From Agelaius tricolor (lineage: Eukaryota; Chordata; Aves; Passeriformes; Icteridae): DNA of 64,000 nucleotides. The stretch lies in the NCBI GenBank assembly GCA_023055355.1, contig JALJCS010000002.1, positions 79,937,001 through 80,001,000 of the forward strand, given 5' to 3'. The notes beneath the pieces were generated by a model. It was not told where the DNA came from, did no database searches, and saw only the letters and a list, made by a program, of their open reading frames with translations. The translations under genes and the position numbers were made by a program. Position 1 is the stretch's first letter. Every line of letters starts with the position of its first letter. Shown piece after piece: positions 11,298-22,060 of this stretch.

Positions 11298-13540
11298 ATT
11301 CAAATTATCATTTGCATCTTAATTTTAGGGTACAGGGATACAATCCTAAGCCTAGTGTGCTGCTGAGTTATACCTAGGATTTACTGTGTATTGGGTGAAG
11401 ACTGGGCTCAGAACAGTATTAGCACAGTAGCCAGCTGAGTTGTGAATGCCAGTCTCTGGAGAGCTTGGGAGCCCAGGGAAGTGCATTCACTGTCATTCCA
11501 TGGGCAAGAAGCCCAGACATGTTCAAGGGCAGTGGCATTTGGCTCAAGCTCCCATAGAGTCTGTGACAAACAAAGAGCGAAATGCAGAGTTCCTGTCCTT
11601 CACCTTCTCTCACAAGACTCTTCCTGTGAAGAACATCCATCCATCTGAAGGCAGAGACTGGTTTTCTCAAGTGCACCTGACTAAGCTGAAATCTGCTTTT
11701 CTTTTAGGTACTGCTGGTTGTGATGCAGAAGATACTTCAGCTTGGAAAAGAGATGAATGAGGGGAAATATCACAGATGTCTATTCAGGCATAAGTGGCAT
11801 GGGAAGGATGACTAAGGAATGACTCCTTAAACTTTTACCCGTTATAAGGGCCAGCTGGTAAGCAGCACATTCTTTATTGACACATGAAAGTATTTTTCAT
11901 AAGATGTGTTCAAGTTATGCAACTTCTTGCCACAGAAAATTAGAGGTTTAAAGTTTACATGGTTTCAAGGAGACATTGAACAAATTCGTGAAACAGAAAA
12001 TCATTGTCTGTTGTTAAAAACAAAATATTTTTCTTGGGTCAGGAACTCCCTAATAAATTGTCAGAAAGTTGGAAAGTCATTTGGGGAAGCACCAAGAAGA
12101 TGTTTTGTCAGTTTTCATTCTACTCCTGAGAACAACATTCAGCCACTATTGGAGGCATGATGCTGGCTGAGACAGATTTTTGGACCATCCCAGAAAAGCC
12201 CTGCTTGTATTTTTCATGCTGAAAGAGAGGTCAGGGTGGAAAGGGGGAGGCAGGAATTCCAGAAAAGTGTTTGTTCTCTTAGTTTTTTTCTGAAAACCTG
12301 GCTGTCAAAGAGGGTGCCAATTCACAAAGTGAAAAATTTCCTGTGTTTTTCCAAGACAATCTGAAAGAGTATCCACCCTGAAGAGTCAGATCAGTAGCAT
12401 CTTTGGCCCCAGAGGAATTATTATGGCAACAAGATCATTCTGGATCAACCATAAGTCAAGACTGCAACAAGAAACTTTTGAGGTCCCCTACTGAGTTCTT
12501 GGAAGGAGATTAGACTTAAAAAAGAACCCATACCATGCCAGAACTGCTGGCTGGCTATCCCAGAATATTGCTGTGAGTACCCTCAGGAGCAATTAACCCT
12601 ATCAGTAATGGCATGAGTAGGGTTGCTCCTGGATGTAATATCTGCATGCTGGGCAGTGAGCCACATGCAAGGTCAGGCAAACTCTACAGCAGAATGATTT
12701 GGCTGCTAACCTGCAGTGCTGCAAAGTGAGTAATATTGAAAAACCATAAAGACACAAAGGGTTTGGTGGCATGAGACGTTCTGCAGGACTTCTTGGGCCT
12801 TCAGCACAGGATCTGCAAGCAGTTTAGTCAGTTCAGCTTGCTGTTTTGAAAAGTGAGAAACTGAGCCACAAAGGATAACGAGGTTTTCTTAAGGTAATTA
12901 GAAAGATTTTTTAAAAGAACTTGTTTATAGTTTATTATTGTGTTCCCTACTCTCCTTGATTGCTGAGCCATTTCTGGTTCACCTTTCACTGCTGACCAAT
13001 TCTTTCCTCCAGTTAGCACTGTGAAACCCTCATATATGTTTTTTTCTCTCTTCCTTGGTTTCTTTAAATCTCAGTGACTAATATATTGTCTTTTTTCTTT
13101 CTTCCAGCTCTTGGCTCTGGCTTGTTTTTAATTGGACCCTTGTTAACAGCTTCGTTGTTTCCCTGTATCCATACACAAAGCACAGCTGCATGCTCTCCCT
13201 CTCAACCACAGGAGAAGAAATCAGAAAACAAAGTCCCCCCGAGGGAGCCCAGCCTGGCTCTTCTATAACAAGCTGTAGCAACTTTTACAAAATGACTGCC
13301 TCTGTGTGCAGACAGCTGAGCTCTCTGAGACAAATCTGGGGCTTGGAGTGCACAGACATAATAATTACCAGAAATACATCACAAGCCCCTTTCCTGGCAT
13401 TAGTTAGGCCATTCCTAAATCACAAGGTGCAGTCTCTCTCTCACTCCTGACTCTCTGGGTACAAAAACTTTTGCTTTCTGTCATTCTCTCTCGGAACACT
13501 GCAATTTTTCTCCCTTAAATTGTAAATGATAACACCTGCT
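11298..13540. other. Intergenic DNA, nothing identified
   Basis: Unremarkable single-copy-looking sequence. Short open frames only, none recognisable. Confidence 0.45.
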
Positions 13541-14130
13541 GGGGCTCTTATTTGTTCATTCCCGTATCTCTGGCTGCTCCCTGTGTGAGATATTACGCCC
13601 ACACGGAGGTATGAAATATACAGTAGCTGTTTGTGAAACTTCTATATGAAAGATGCAGTGAATATAAATAATGGCATTGTTCCGATGTTCTTCATCTTGT
13701 ATCTGACAGAACATGTTCAAGAAACTCCAGGAGCACTATAAAGCTGATGGAGAAGTCATTCACACTGTATCACAGTGTAGTTGAAAACAAATGAGCAGGA
13801 CTGATCTGGACATCCTATTTTCCTTTCACCACCAGAATGTATTTATTCCTCAAGTCATACGATATTCATATTTACTTTAATGATTCATAAACATCCCAGG
13901 TTCCAGAGGCTTCTAATTAACTCATCTATTTAGTGTCATTAACAGATGCCCAGGGAGTGATTTATTGTACTCTACTGGATCACACTAACATATAAATCCA
14001 GCCAATTGAATTGGCAGGCAGTCTAGGTAAATATCTTCTGCTGCTTGTAGATGAGACTCCATCCTAAATTCAACATTAATGCCCTGCAGACTGTGGCTGA
14101 TGTATTATTGTTTTCTTCATCTATTACCCT
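13541..14130. promoter_or_regulatory. Candidate conserved noncoding element
   Basis: About 590 bp of non-repetitive, AT-leaning DNA with dense homeodomain-type cores (CTAATTAACTC, GTCATTAACAG), and at 14001-14015 a palindrome GCCAATT-G-AATTGGC of two opposed CCAAT boxes. No coding frame or transposon signature. The CNE call is inference from texture. Confidence 0.25.
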
Positions 14131-16269
14131 GCACATGTAGCATACATTGTATTGTATAACACTGGTTATTTCCCTGTCTTTTTAAAGAAAAAAAAAGACT
14201 TAGTGAGCTGCTGCCTCAGATTTGGGGTATATTTTTATACTGTCTGAGAAAAGAGGAAATCAACAGCCTCAAATAAGTTTTTGGTCAAGCGCCTTTTGAT
14301 TTACCTCTGGCTTCTGTAATTTCAAAACTGAAACCAGTCTCTCTAACACCCTAGAGCAAAACAATCCTAAACTTCATGAGAAAGTTATATTGGGAGCCCT
14401 GCCTATAGCAGAGTTGTGGCCACAACTCCAGCCTTTTTATTGCTAAATGAAACAGTGGCCTTTTGGGCAGTACATGGAGTGAACACCTATGACAGCAAAG
14501 TTGGCTCTGTGAGTGCTCCCACAGTGGTGTTTCTCACAGGCCTAGGGATGCTCCTAGAGATTCACACTGCTGAATTCCTAGAGGGACTTGCCAAGGTTCA
14601 CAGCCTGGGCCAGCTAAACCTCCCAGAACCTGGCAGGCAGAGGCAGAGGGGCCGCTCAGCCGGCAGCCACAGCGGTGAGAGCTGCGAGAGCCCAGCCCGG
14701 GCAGGGCTCGGTGTGAGCGGCTGCTCCCGGGGTTACTGACTTAAGGGCATAAACACAGCCAGTCAGCTGGACTTGCTTCACTTGGACATTGGTGGGCTTC
14801 TCTTTCAAATTCCAAACCATTGATTGTGCTTGTTGCCCGGGTGGGCGCTCTCTCCCAAAGCTCAGAGGCAAATTACTTACCACAGGAGCAGAGTTGCACT
14901 TATGCAGCAGATAAATTTTACAGTTTTTCTCTTAAGAGCTCACTCCCTCTCTGAGTTCTTCCCAATGGCAGCACCATGAGCCAGTTTGTGTTCAAATTAT
15001 AAGGAAACACTGAAAAATGCTGTTTTAAATTCCTTAAGGTGGGAATCATTAGAGGACTGTTAAAATATTCTCTTTTTTTAACAGAAATTATGTTTGTGTC
15101 TGTTCACAGTCTTTAAAAAAAGGTGAATTTAAGCTTTGTGTTTCAATGACACTGAGAGGGACTTCTGTAAATAATTAGGGTGTTTTCTGTTCTATTTTAA
15201 ACAATATTTTTAGTAAAGTGACTGGGTTTTAATATACTTTTGACTCAGAATGTGATTTTGATGGCGAACCAACTCTGCTCCAAGTTTTACTTACAGTAGT
15301 GATATCTGTGGGTGGGTTTCAGGAGGAGGAAGAAATATAAGCAATATTTATGAAAGAATGGGAAGCAAAACTACATTAATATGGGACTGTGCCCAAAGAA
15401 GTGAAGGTATAGGGACTATGACAGTTTGAGAAAAGTGTCAAACAAATATGCTGCATTAAGATATTTCTAGGAGTTACTGAATTTCTCCTCAGGACTCACT
15501 TCAGCAATCAGTGTGAGAACAACATCACAATGAGCGTGACTGTTTTAAATTTCAGTTAAAGCTTTCATCTTGACTATAGCCCCCTTCTGCCCTGCTTCTG
15601 TCTCTCACAGTCTGTTCCAAAGATGCTTATGGCCTCAAACAGAACAACGCAGGCATAGCCTGCTCCTAGCAGCTGTGTTGCAAGGAAGGCCTGGGCTGGG
15701 GCTGCAGCAGTGTCCTGTGCCATGAGCACAGAGCACACACACCATGCACCTCCTGTGCTAGGCAGATGTGACCCTGGAGAGTCTGGTAAGCCTGGCCAAC
15801 TCCCATCACTCAAGCTGGTTTCTCAAACTCTGTGAAACAACTGTCTATATAATTTGAAAAGCCAACAGAAAGCGCCATAGATGATAGCTATGTGCTCCAG
15901 ACATTCAAGAACCTGTGCAGACAGTGCACGAAAATACTTTGCAAATGCATGATACACATGCTAAGGAATTGTGTAGAACACACAGCTTAAACCCATGTAG
16001 GTCAAGAAGCAGAAAGCTTTCCTTTAAAGAACATCTCAATTAAGAAGAAATGCGTTGATAACAGTTAAAAATCTGGCAAGAGATGACTGGAACACTGTGA
16101 GAGCACACTGATGCCACAGCATGTGCTATGATGCACATCTCTCTATTGTCAATTCGGTCACTCACTTCAGACTCTAATGCCACCAAACATTTAAGGAGGC
16201 ATAGGAAGCAATGAAAATCAGGTACTTGAAACCATTTTAGAAACTATCTCCTTGTGTTGCTTTAGGCTG
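14131..16269. other. Intergenic DNA with a small GC-rich cluster
   Basis: Nothing recognised apart from a short CpG-containing patch at about 14640-14735. No gene model is supported there. Confidence 0.4.
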
Positions 16270-16812
16270 TGGTAGCCTTACTTTTCTTCACAGTAGCTGT
16301 GTTTTTGGATTTGTGCTTAAGTGTCGAGATGTTTTCGTTATTGCTGAGCAGTGCTTACACAGGGTCAAGGCATTTTCTGCTTCTCCCCTCACCAGCAAGT
16401 AGGCAGGGGGGACAGAAGAAGTTGGGAGGGGACACAGGCAGGGCAGCTGATTTCAGCTGACCCAAGATATTCCATAGCATATGGCATCACACTCAGCATA
16501 TAAAGCTGGGAAAGAAGGTGGGAGGACATTTGGAGTGGTGTTTGTCCTCCCATGTCACCATTACACCTGATGGAGCTCTGCTTTCCTGGGGGTGGCTGAA
16601 CACCTGCCTGTCCATGGGAAGCTGTGGATGAATTCCTTTTTCTGCACTGCTTGTGTTTTGCTTTGCTTGTGTTTTGCATGCTTTTTACTTTCCTTATCTT
16701 AACCCACAAGTTCTCTCACTTCACCCTTCGATTCTCTCCATCCCAGCGCAGGGGGAAGCTGAGTGCATGGCTGCATGGGGCTGAGTTGCCAGCTGGGGTT
16801 AGACCAGAACTC
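16270..16812 (+). mobile_element. Avian ERV LTR, plus orientation
   Basis: A more complete copy of the family seen at 2634-3056. It begins before TTGCTGAGCAGTGCTTACACAG, then has TTCTGCTTCTCCCC, GTTGGGAGGGGACAC, ATATTCCATAGCATATGGC, a TATA box CATATAAAG near 16497, GATGGAGCTCTG, TGCTTTGCTTGTG, CTTATCTTAACCCACAAG and a 3' end GCCAGCTGGGGTTAGACCA. No retroviral genes adjoin it. It lies about 850 bp past the UTP23 stop, in the opposite orientation. Confidence 0.8.
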
Positions 16813-17660
16813 TCCTCCAACCCAGTTCTGATCTGTTCCTAACCTTACAGAACAGAACAGAACAGTCATTAGGGCCTGAGCCCCATCACCCTCAGCTGTT
16901 TGTATTCCAGGAGTCCTGCACAGCTCTGCTACACTGTGATGGCATTAGGTACTACCAGTGCTTTGATTCAGCAATTTTAAGTTGCATTTTTCCTATTAAA
17001 AAAAAAGAATAAACTACAGGTGAAATAGGTAAGACTGGAGATGCTCTTATAATGTCAAGAATAACAACACAATTGCACATCCTCCATGATTTTCTTAATA
17101 AATAAAGATCAGCACCAAGAGAACTATTGGTTCACATGGTACTTAGAGAGAAATTTAGGCTAGACAGGGCTTTTGAGGGCAAGAGCTCTCTTTGCAAGAG
17201 TAAACTTTTGTATTCAAACAGAGATAAATAAGCTATTGTGTTATATTAGGTCAGTTTCATAATCTCTAACAGGCCAGCTGTAAAAACTAGTTTTATGAAG
17301 ATCAGCAACCTCCATTTAGAAAGAAGTCTAATATCCCACTGAAATCCATATTGAGGCCAAGAAGCATTTCTAAAAACTGGTTACATAGCATGTGAATTTT
17401 AACACAAACCATGATGCTGGAGAGAATAATGAAATATGAGGGTTCTTAAATATTTTGTCGCAAACGCAACACTAAATAAGAATAAATTATTAGGGCAATA
17501 ACCTGCAAATACTGAGATACAGTAATAAACAGTACCATCTCACAAAAATAAATTTTAATATTAACAACTCAATTTCATATGACTGCATATTAATCTGTAT
17601 TTTTTTTCAAAGTTCAAACAATGTTCAAATTTTGTGTTTGCAAAATTTGCAAAGATGGGT
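16813..17660. other. UTP23 3' flank
   Basis: AT-rich sequence between an LTR and the UTP23 stop; the UTP23 3' UTR lies here. A minus-strand ATTAAA at 17559-17554 is a plausible poly(A) signal; stronger AATAAA signals on that strand are absent nearby except one overlapping the stop codon. The length of the 3' UTR is not determinable. Confidence 0.5.
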
Positions 17661-18047
17661 TTATTCTCCTTCATTCTGACTGCATGACTGTATGACTTCT
17701 GCTTTAACTCTATTTCGTTTTCTTTTTCTTCTTTTCTTCTTTTCAGCAGAAGGCTCCTGACCCTCCTGTGTTTTCTTCTTTTTCTTCTTCAGACAGCTGA
17801 GAGGATTGGGGCCTCCTGCCCTTTTGCGTTTTCTTCTCTTTTCACCTTCTTGCTTTATTAGTCCTTCTTTTTCTTTAAGCTCCACAATACTTTGTTTTTG
17901 GTACTCTGGAACAAGCTGATTTGTCTGCAACTTTTGAACAAATGCCAAAGATTTAGGAGAAGGTTTGTCCAGCACCATAGTGTTCTGAATAATAAAGAGG
18001 AGAGGAATGCCAGGCTTCCTTTTCACTTTGTTTGATAATTCCTGGTC
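17661..18047 (-). CDS. UTP23: UTP23 coding exon 3 and stop
   Basis: Starts after a CTTGCAG acceptor with GAC (D122, a family acidic position after IATQ) and runs 128 codons to TAA at 17663-17661. The first third closes the PIN-like fold. The rest is a low-complexity basic tail with runs of five to six lysines and KRRKRKR-type clusters, like the human protein. The protein ends in EGE, as the human one does. Confidence 0.95.
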   Translation of the reverse strand, partial: DQELSNKVKRKPGIPLLFIIQNTMVLDKPSPKSLAFVQKLQTNQLVPEYQKQSIVELKEKEGLIKQEGEKRRKRKRAGGPNPLSCLKKKKKKTQEGQEPSAEKKKRRKRKRNRVKAEVIQSCSQNEGE

Positions 18048-21000
18048 CTGCAAGATTAAACACTTTAGTCAATATTTTCAGATGAAATGGTATTTGCAAT
18101 TCAAATGCACCTACTCTTTTAATACAAAACTATGAAGATAAATTACATTATGAAAAAGATAAGAAACTTAATTTAGCAGATATACATGGCAGTGCCTTTC
18201 AGAGCAACTAAATTTCAATTTCTCTCCTGATTAGCTGTACTCCTGATGCAAAATTTTCCAACATTTTCCCTTTTCCTGCATGTATATGCATACATACATT
18301 TTTTGAGGAAAATGTCCCAATTCACTTATATGCAGACCACCACACCACATTATTTTTTCTGTAATAAATAATTTTTTAACTCCTGTAACTTACATATCTA
18401 TAAAGAATTTGACTATAAACTCTTTTATATATATTGTATATCATTTATAGATGCAGTCTCAATAACAAACCCAAGAAAAAATGCCTATTTTACTTGTATT
18501 TATTTATTCTTTAGTTCAAAATATCTTAAAATTGAAGTTATATGGATGTTAACATTTAATTTCATTTTTCAGACTACTGTGCAAAGCAGTTCAGGGAAGA
18601 GGATGCACACACAAGCAATATGCAAATTAACATTCATGAGTTGTTTTTTACACGTCAATAGGTAGTCAGTATGTTTTCATACTCTTTCACCTAAAGTAAG
18701 CAATATCATTACAAAGTAAAAAAATCTAGTTCTTCAAGTAGGAGAAAATATTCCCTGCTTTGTAATTAGGAAATACATTAAAGAGCAAGTAAGACTTTAC
18801 ATGATTAATTCCCACCAACTATTTAAAAACCTCATAATCAAAGTTACTATAGGCTTCTTTATCCTTAGGTATCAAAACATCACTTCAAAAGAAATGGAGC
18901 TACATTTCCCATGAGCTTTTACCTGTGTGGCAATAAAGAAGTGATGAGGGTTGCCATCTTCAATCATGGAAAGTAAACAGGTTGAACCACTCACAGGATT
19001 CTTATGGTGAGAACAGCTTCGAACTTGAAATCTCTGGGCAATTAATTTTGCTCCATACAGTGCTTTCCCCAGTGATTCAAGTTCTTTTATGACACATCTG
19101 AAAACCAAAAGAGACAATAATTTCTAAACAGAAAAACCCCTCATATTTTTTACAACAGCAAAAGGCTGATGGGAGTTACTTAGGAATGAGCAATGCCCAG
19201 TTGTTCAGGCTCTATGATTTGTAAATGGCACCTAGAAATCCGAAAAATATAGCCCATCTGAAGACATCACCAAGGTTTCCTTGGCTGTAAACATGATTAA
19301 CCAGTAATAAAATTAAGATATATTCAATGATTTAAAAATAATTCACATCAGCGACAATGCTGAGTCCTTAAATTTATGCTTGAATACCACCGAGCATATG
19401 AACCACTACCTAACAAATACAATTATTTTTAAAATTTAATTTATTTTTAAATTAACTTATTATAAAACTTGAAAATGTACTTTATTTTTTAAAATGGAAA
19501 TAAAAGATCTGGGGAACAACAGGCCAGTCAGTCTCACCTCTGTGCCTGGCAAGATTATGGAGCAGATCCTCCTGGAAAATATGTAAGACATGAGGAAAAC
19601 AAGGAGTTGACTGGTGATAGCCAACATGGTTTCACTAAGGGGAAATAATGAAAAATCTGGTGTGTCAGAGTTACAGTGCTGATGGATAAGGAAGGGCAAC
19701 AGATGTCACCCAACTGGACTTATGCAAAGCTCTGCACACTGTTCCACACAACATCCTTGTCTTTACACCGGAGGCATGGATTTGACAGATGTGTCACTGG
19801 GTGGATATGGATTGACTGGAGGCTTGCATTGAAGAATTGCAGTGAACAGCTCAATGTCCAAGTGGAGACCAGTGACAAGTGTTGTTCCTCAGGGGCTGGT
19901 ATTGGGACATGTGGCATCTTTCTCAGTGACATGGACAGTGGGATCCAGTGCACCCTCAGCAAGTTTGCCAAAGACACAAAATTGTGTGGTGCTGTTGACT
20001 CTCTGGAGGGAAGGAATGCCATCCAGAGGGGCCTGGAGATGCCTCAGATGGGCTTGTGTAATCCTTGTAAAGTTCAACAATGCCAAGTGCAAGGTCCTGT
20101 ATATGGGTCAGTGCAACCCAAGAACAAATGGATTGAGATGGAAGAGAATGAATTGAGAGCAGCCCTGACAAGAGTGACCTGGGAGGTGTGTTGGTGAACA
20201 AGAAGCTCAACATGAGCTGGCAGTGTGAAAGCCAACTGTGTCCTGGGCTTCATCAAAAGCCGTGCAGGCAAGGCACTGCAAGGTGAGGCAGGGGAGTCTC
20301 CCTCCCTACTCCACACTAGTGAGACCCCACCTGGGGTCACAGCGAGCCAGCTCATTTCCCACATGAGGCTCTTTTCATAACATTGAGGTGCTGTCTCAGC
20401 AACTCAGTATTCTGGCAGCGGAGAAAACATGTACATTCAGCGGGCCTAAGTGGAAGCTGGTCAAAATGACCATCTTTTATTGCTGATAAAAGAAGAAAGA
20501 AGAGATGTTTCAACATGACAGGAGTAGTTTGGATCAAAGCAATTCCCAAACCTTTCACACCAAACGACATGACTCAATACTTTACACTGCTTAGAAGATG
20601 CTGTGCAAGAAGGTTCAGTGTGTTTTTTGAGCCTAGGGTATACCTCTTCCTGGCGTTTTCACTACTTGCCTCCATAGCGGTCAGTTGGCTAGTCTGTTAT
20701 TGCAGAAATACAATGTAACTGAATTTTTGTATTTCAATATATACAATATATCTAATCAAGTAATAACAACGGCAACTTGAAGGCAACTTCAGTATGCAGT
20801 GTGCATGTTTAACTACCATATCTTTGTCCGGCCTATCCTTGTCCTCCCTTGCGAACAGCAGCTTTGGAAACAACCCAGCAGGAGCTCCCTCCCGGCCCAG
20901 ATCTGCGCTTGCCCCTGCTGCTACCACCCCGCCAAGCAGCTGCGGGTGGGCAGAGACCCACCCGGCCCTCCCTCACACCGCGGGGTCACCGCTGGCCCCG

Positions 21001-21302
21001 CAGTCCGTGCCGCTTTCGGAACGGCAGCTGGGCCCGAGGATGCTCCCAGCCTCCTGCCGGTCACCCTCAGCCCCCAGCCCTCCGGCCCCGGGGCGCCTCT
21101 GCTGCCCGCCGTACCGCGTGGTGCAGAGCTGCGCGGCGCCGCCCAGGTACCCGGGCAGCTGCTCCCGGATCTGGATCTTGTTGCGAAGCGCGGCCTGGCA
21201 GAAGGTGCCATCCAGCAGCACCTGGAAGGGTTCGCGGAACTGGAAGTTGTGCTTGTAGAAGCCCATGATCTTCTTCGCGTGCTTCTGTCTCGTCACCCCC
21301 AT
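17661..21302 (-). CDS. UTP23: UTP23 small-subunit processome component (complete, 3 exons)
   Basis: Joined coding exons 21302-21115, 19097-18923 and 18047-17661 give 249 codons and a stop, the length of human UTP23. The protein is a nucleolar factor of the SSU processome needed for early 18S pre-rRNA cleavages; it has a degenerate PIN nuclease fold and a CCHC zinc finger and contacts U17/snR30 snoRNA (family knowledge). Seen here: an N-terminal [11 protein letters not shown] start, the PIN-like [12 protein letters not shown] stretch near residues 29-40, zinc ligand candidates C64, C91, H93 and C103, the conserved block [14 protein letters not shown] in exon 3, a [13 protein letters not shown] motif and a Lys/Arg-rich tail that fits nucleolar targeting. 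All splice sites are GT-AG and phases match between exons. It is divergent from EIF3H. No frameshift or stop interrupts it, so it is probably functional. An ATTAAA on the minus strand at 17559-17554 is a possible poly(A) signal about 100 nt past the stop. Confidence 0.96.
18048..18922 (-). other. UTP23: UTP23 intron 2
   Basis: An 875-bp AT-rich intron between GTAAAA and the CTTGCAG acceptor. I see no repeat, RNA gene or additional exon in it. Confidence 0.85.
18923..19097 (-). CDS. UTP23: UTP23 coding exon 2
   Basis: Begins after a TTTTCAG acceptor with the A that completes Arg63, then runs 58 codons to CAG followed by a GTAAAA donor (phase 0). It contains all four candidate zinc-binding residues: C64, then C91-x-H93 and C103. 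It also holds the [18 protein letters not shown] segment typical of the family. An open frame that runs past the donor into the intron is read-through and not coding. Confidence 0.95.
19098..21114 (-). other. UTP23: UTP23 intron 1
   Basis: A 2.0-kb intron with a GTACGG donor and a TTTTCAG acceptor. The middle is occupied by a CR1 fragment in the opposite orientation to UTP23 (about 19496-20350). The part next to exon 1 (about 20860-21114) belongs to the CpG island. Confidence 0.85.
19496..20350 (+). mobile_element. CR1 LINE fragment (RT region) in UTP23 intron 1
   Basis: Plus-strand CR1 reverse-transcriptase sequence: [20 protein letters not shown] near 19515, QHGFTKGK near 19625, [12 protein letters not shown] near 19880 and KFAKDTK near 19965. 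The last is the FADDTK active-site motif with one aspartate lost. Frames shift several times. It breaks off near 20350 before the usual CR1 3' end. It is antisense to UTP23. Confidence 0.88.
21115..21302 (-). CDS. UTP23: UTP23 coding exon 1
   Basis: Encodes residues 1-62 plus two bases of Arg63 and ends at a GTACGG donor (21114 downward), so the intron is phase 2. The start ATG has a good context (GCGCC before it and G after it), and no earlier in-frame ATG is needed to match family length. The exon lies wholly inside a CpG island. It carries the first part of the PIN-like domain, including D31. Other long frames overlapping it on both strands are GC-driven shadows. Confidence 0.95.
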
Positions 21303-21375
21303 GGCGCCCGCGCCGCCGCCCGGAACGGCCGCGGCTGCCCCGGAAGCTACTCCAGGCCCGGGCGGGGCCTCCCCG

Positions 21376-21555
21376 GAGAGCCGGGACCGGCCGGGCCGTA
21401 CCGAGATCTTCCCCCGAGAGCCGGGACCGGCCGGGGCAGCGCCGGGGCAGCACCCGGAGAGCCGGGACCGGCCGGGCCCTGCCGAGATCTTCCCCCGAGA
21501 GCCGGGACCGGCCGCGGCAGCGCCGAGGCATCACCCCGAGAGCCGGGACCGCTGC
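21376..21555. repeat. GC-rich minisatellite upstream of UTP23 (40/41-bp period, 81-bp double unit)
   Basis: The core GAGAGCCGGGACCGG recurs at 21376, 21416, 21457, 21497 and 21538 (the last copy diverges at its 3' end). Spacings are 40, 41, 40 and 41 bases, so the array is about two 81-bp double units plus a partial copy. Alternate copies are followed by a CCGAGATCTTCC segment. It sits about 75-250 bp upstream of the UTP23 ATG and creates long false open frames on both strands. Confidence 0.85.
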
Positions 21556-21687
21556 CCCGTCCCCGGAGGGTCCCGCCTGCCCGTCCCGCCCTGCACAGGG
21601 GTAACCTCAGGGATAGTTCATTGCCCCTTGTTCTGCGGTGCTGTGCTGGCTCCTGCCGTTTGCTGAGATAAGAAATGCCGAGTTTTC

Positions 21688-21712
21688 TTTTTTTTTTTTT
21701 TTTTTTTTTTTT
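21688..21712. repeat. T25 homopolymer
   Basis: Twenty-five consecutive T, about 390 bp upstream of the UTP23 start and just outside the CpG island. It could be a decayed poly(A) tail of a minus-strand retro-insertion, but no AATAAA precedes it on that strand. Confidence 0.9.
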
Positions 21713-21778
21713 GCAGTTCACTGTACTGATAAAATTATAGTTGCTGTCGCAGAGACTGTAGTTTAATCACACCTCAGC

Positions 21779-22060
21779 ATACAGAATTACAGAATCACAG
21801 AATCAATTTGGTTGGAAAAGCCCTCTGAGATCATCTTGTCCGACTCAGGATCCAGCACCACTTTGTCAACCAGACCACGGCACTGAGTGCCATGTTCAGT
21901 CTCAAGCATCACCAGAGACGGTGATTCCACCGCCTCCCTGGGCAGTCCATTCCAGTGTCTAGTCGCCCTTTGTGTTAGGAAAGTTCACCTAATGTCCAAT
22001 CTAAACCCCTGGCACAGCTTAACACTACATCCTCTCATCCTGACACTTGTTACCTGAAAG
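21779..22060 (-). mobile_element. CR1 LINE 3' end, minus orientation
   Basis: Starts with ACAGAATCACAGAATCA and follows the same reversed CR1 3' landmarks as the copy at 4585 (TTGGAAAAGCCCTCTGAGATC, GACGGTGATTCCACCGCC, TAATGTCCAATCTAAACCCC). It ends near the TCTCATCCTGAC position. It sits about 480 bp upstream of the UTP23 start. Confidence 0.9.

Larger units (their letters stand above)
20860..21610 (-). promoter_or_regulatory. UTP23: UTP23 CpG-island promoter
   Basis: A GC- and CpG-dense block covering exon 1 and about 300 bp upstream. Reading the minus strand, a GCTTCCGG ETS/GABP-type site (plus-strand 21340-21347) lies about 40 bp before the ATG, a usual place for it in TATA-less housekeeping promoters. 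No TATA box is visible. The upstream half is made of a 40-bp-period minisatellite. The exact transcription start cannot be read from sequence. Confidence 0.75.

Noticed and set aside
19676..20197. A 173-residue plus-strand frame in UTP23 intron 1
   Set aside because: It is part of a decayed CR1 reverse-transcriptase region.
20799..21671. A 290-residue plus-strand frame over the UTP23 CpG island
   Set aside because: Antisense shadow of UTP23 exon 1 and the GC-rich minisatellite; no coding features of its own.
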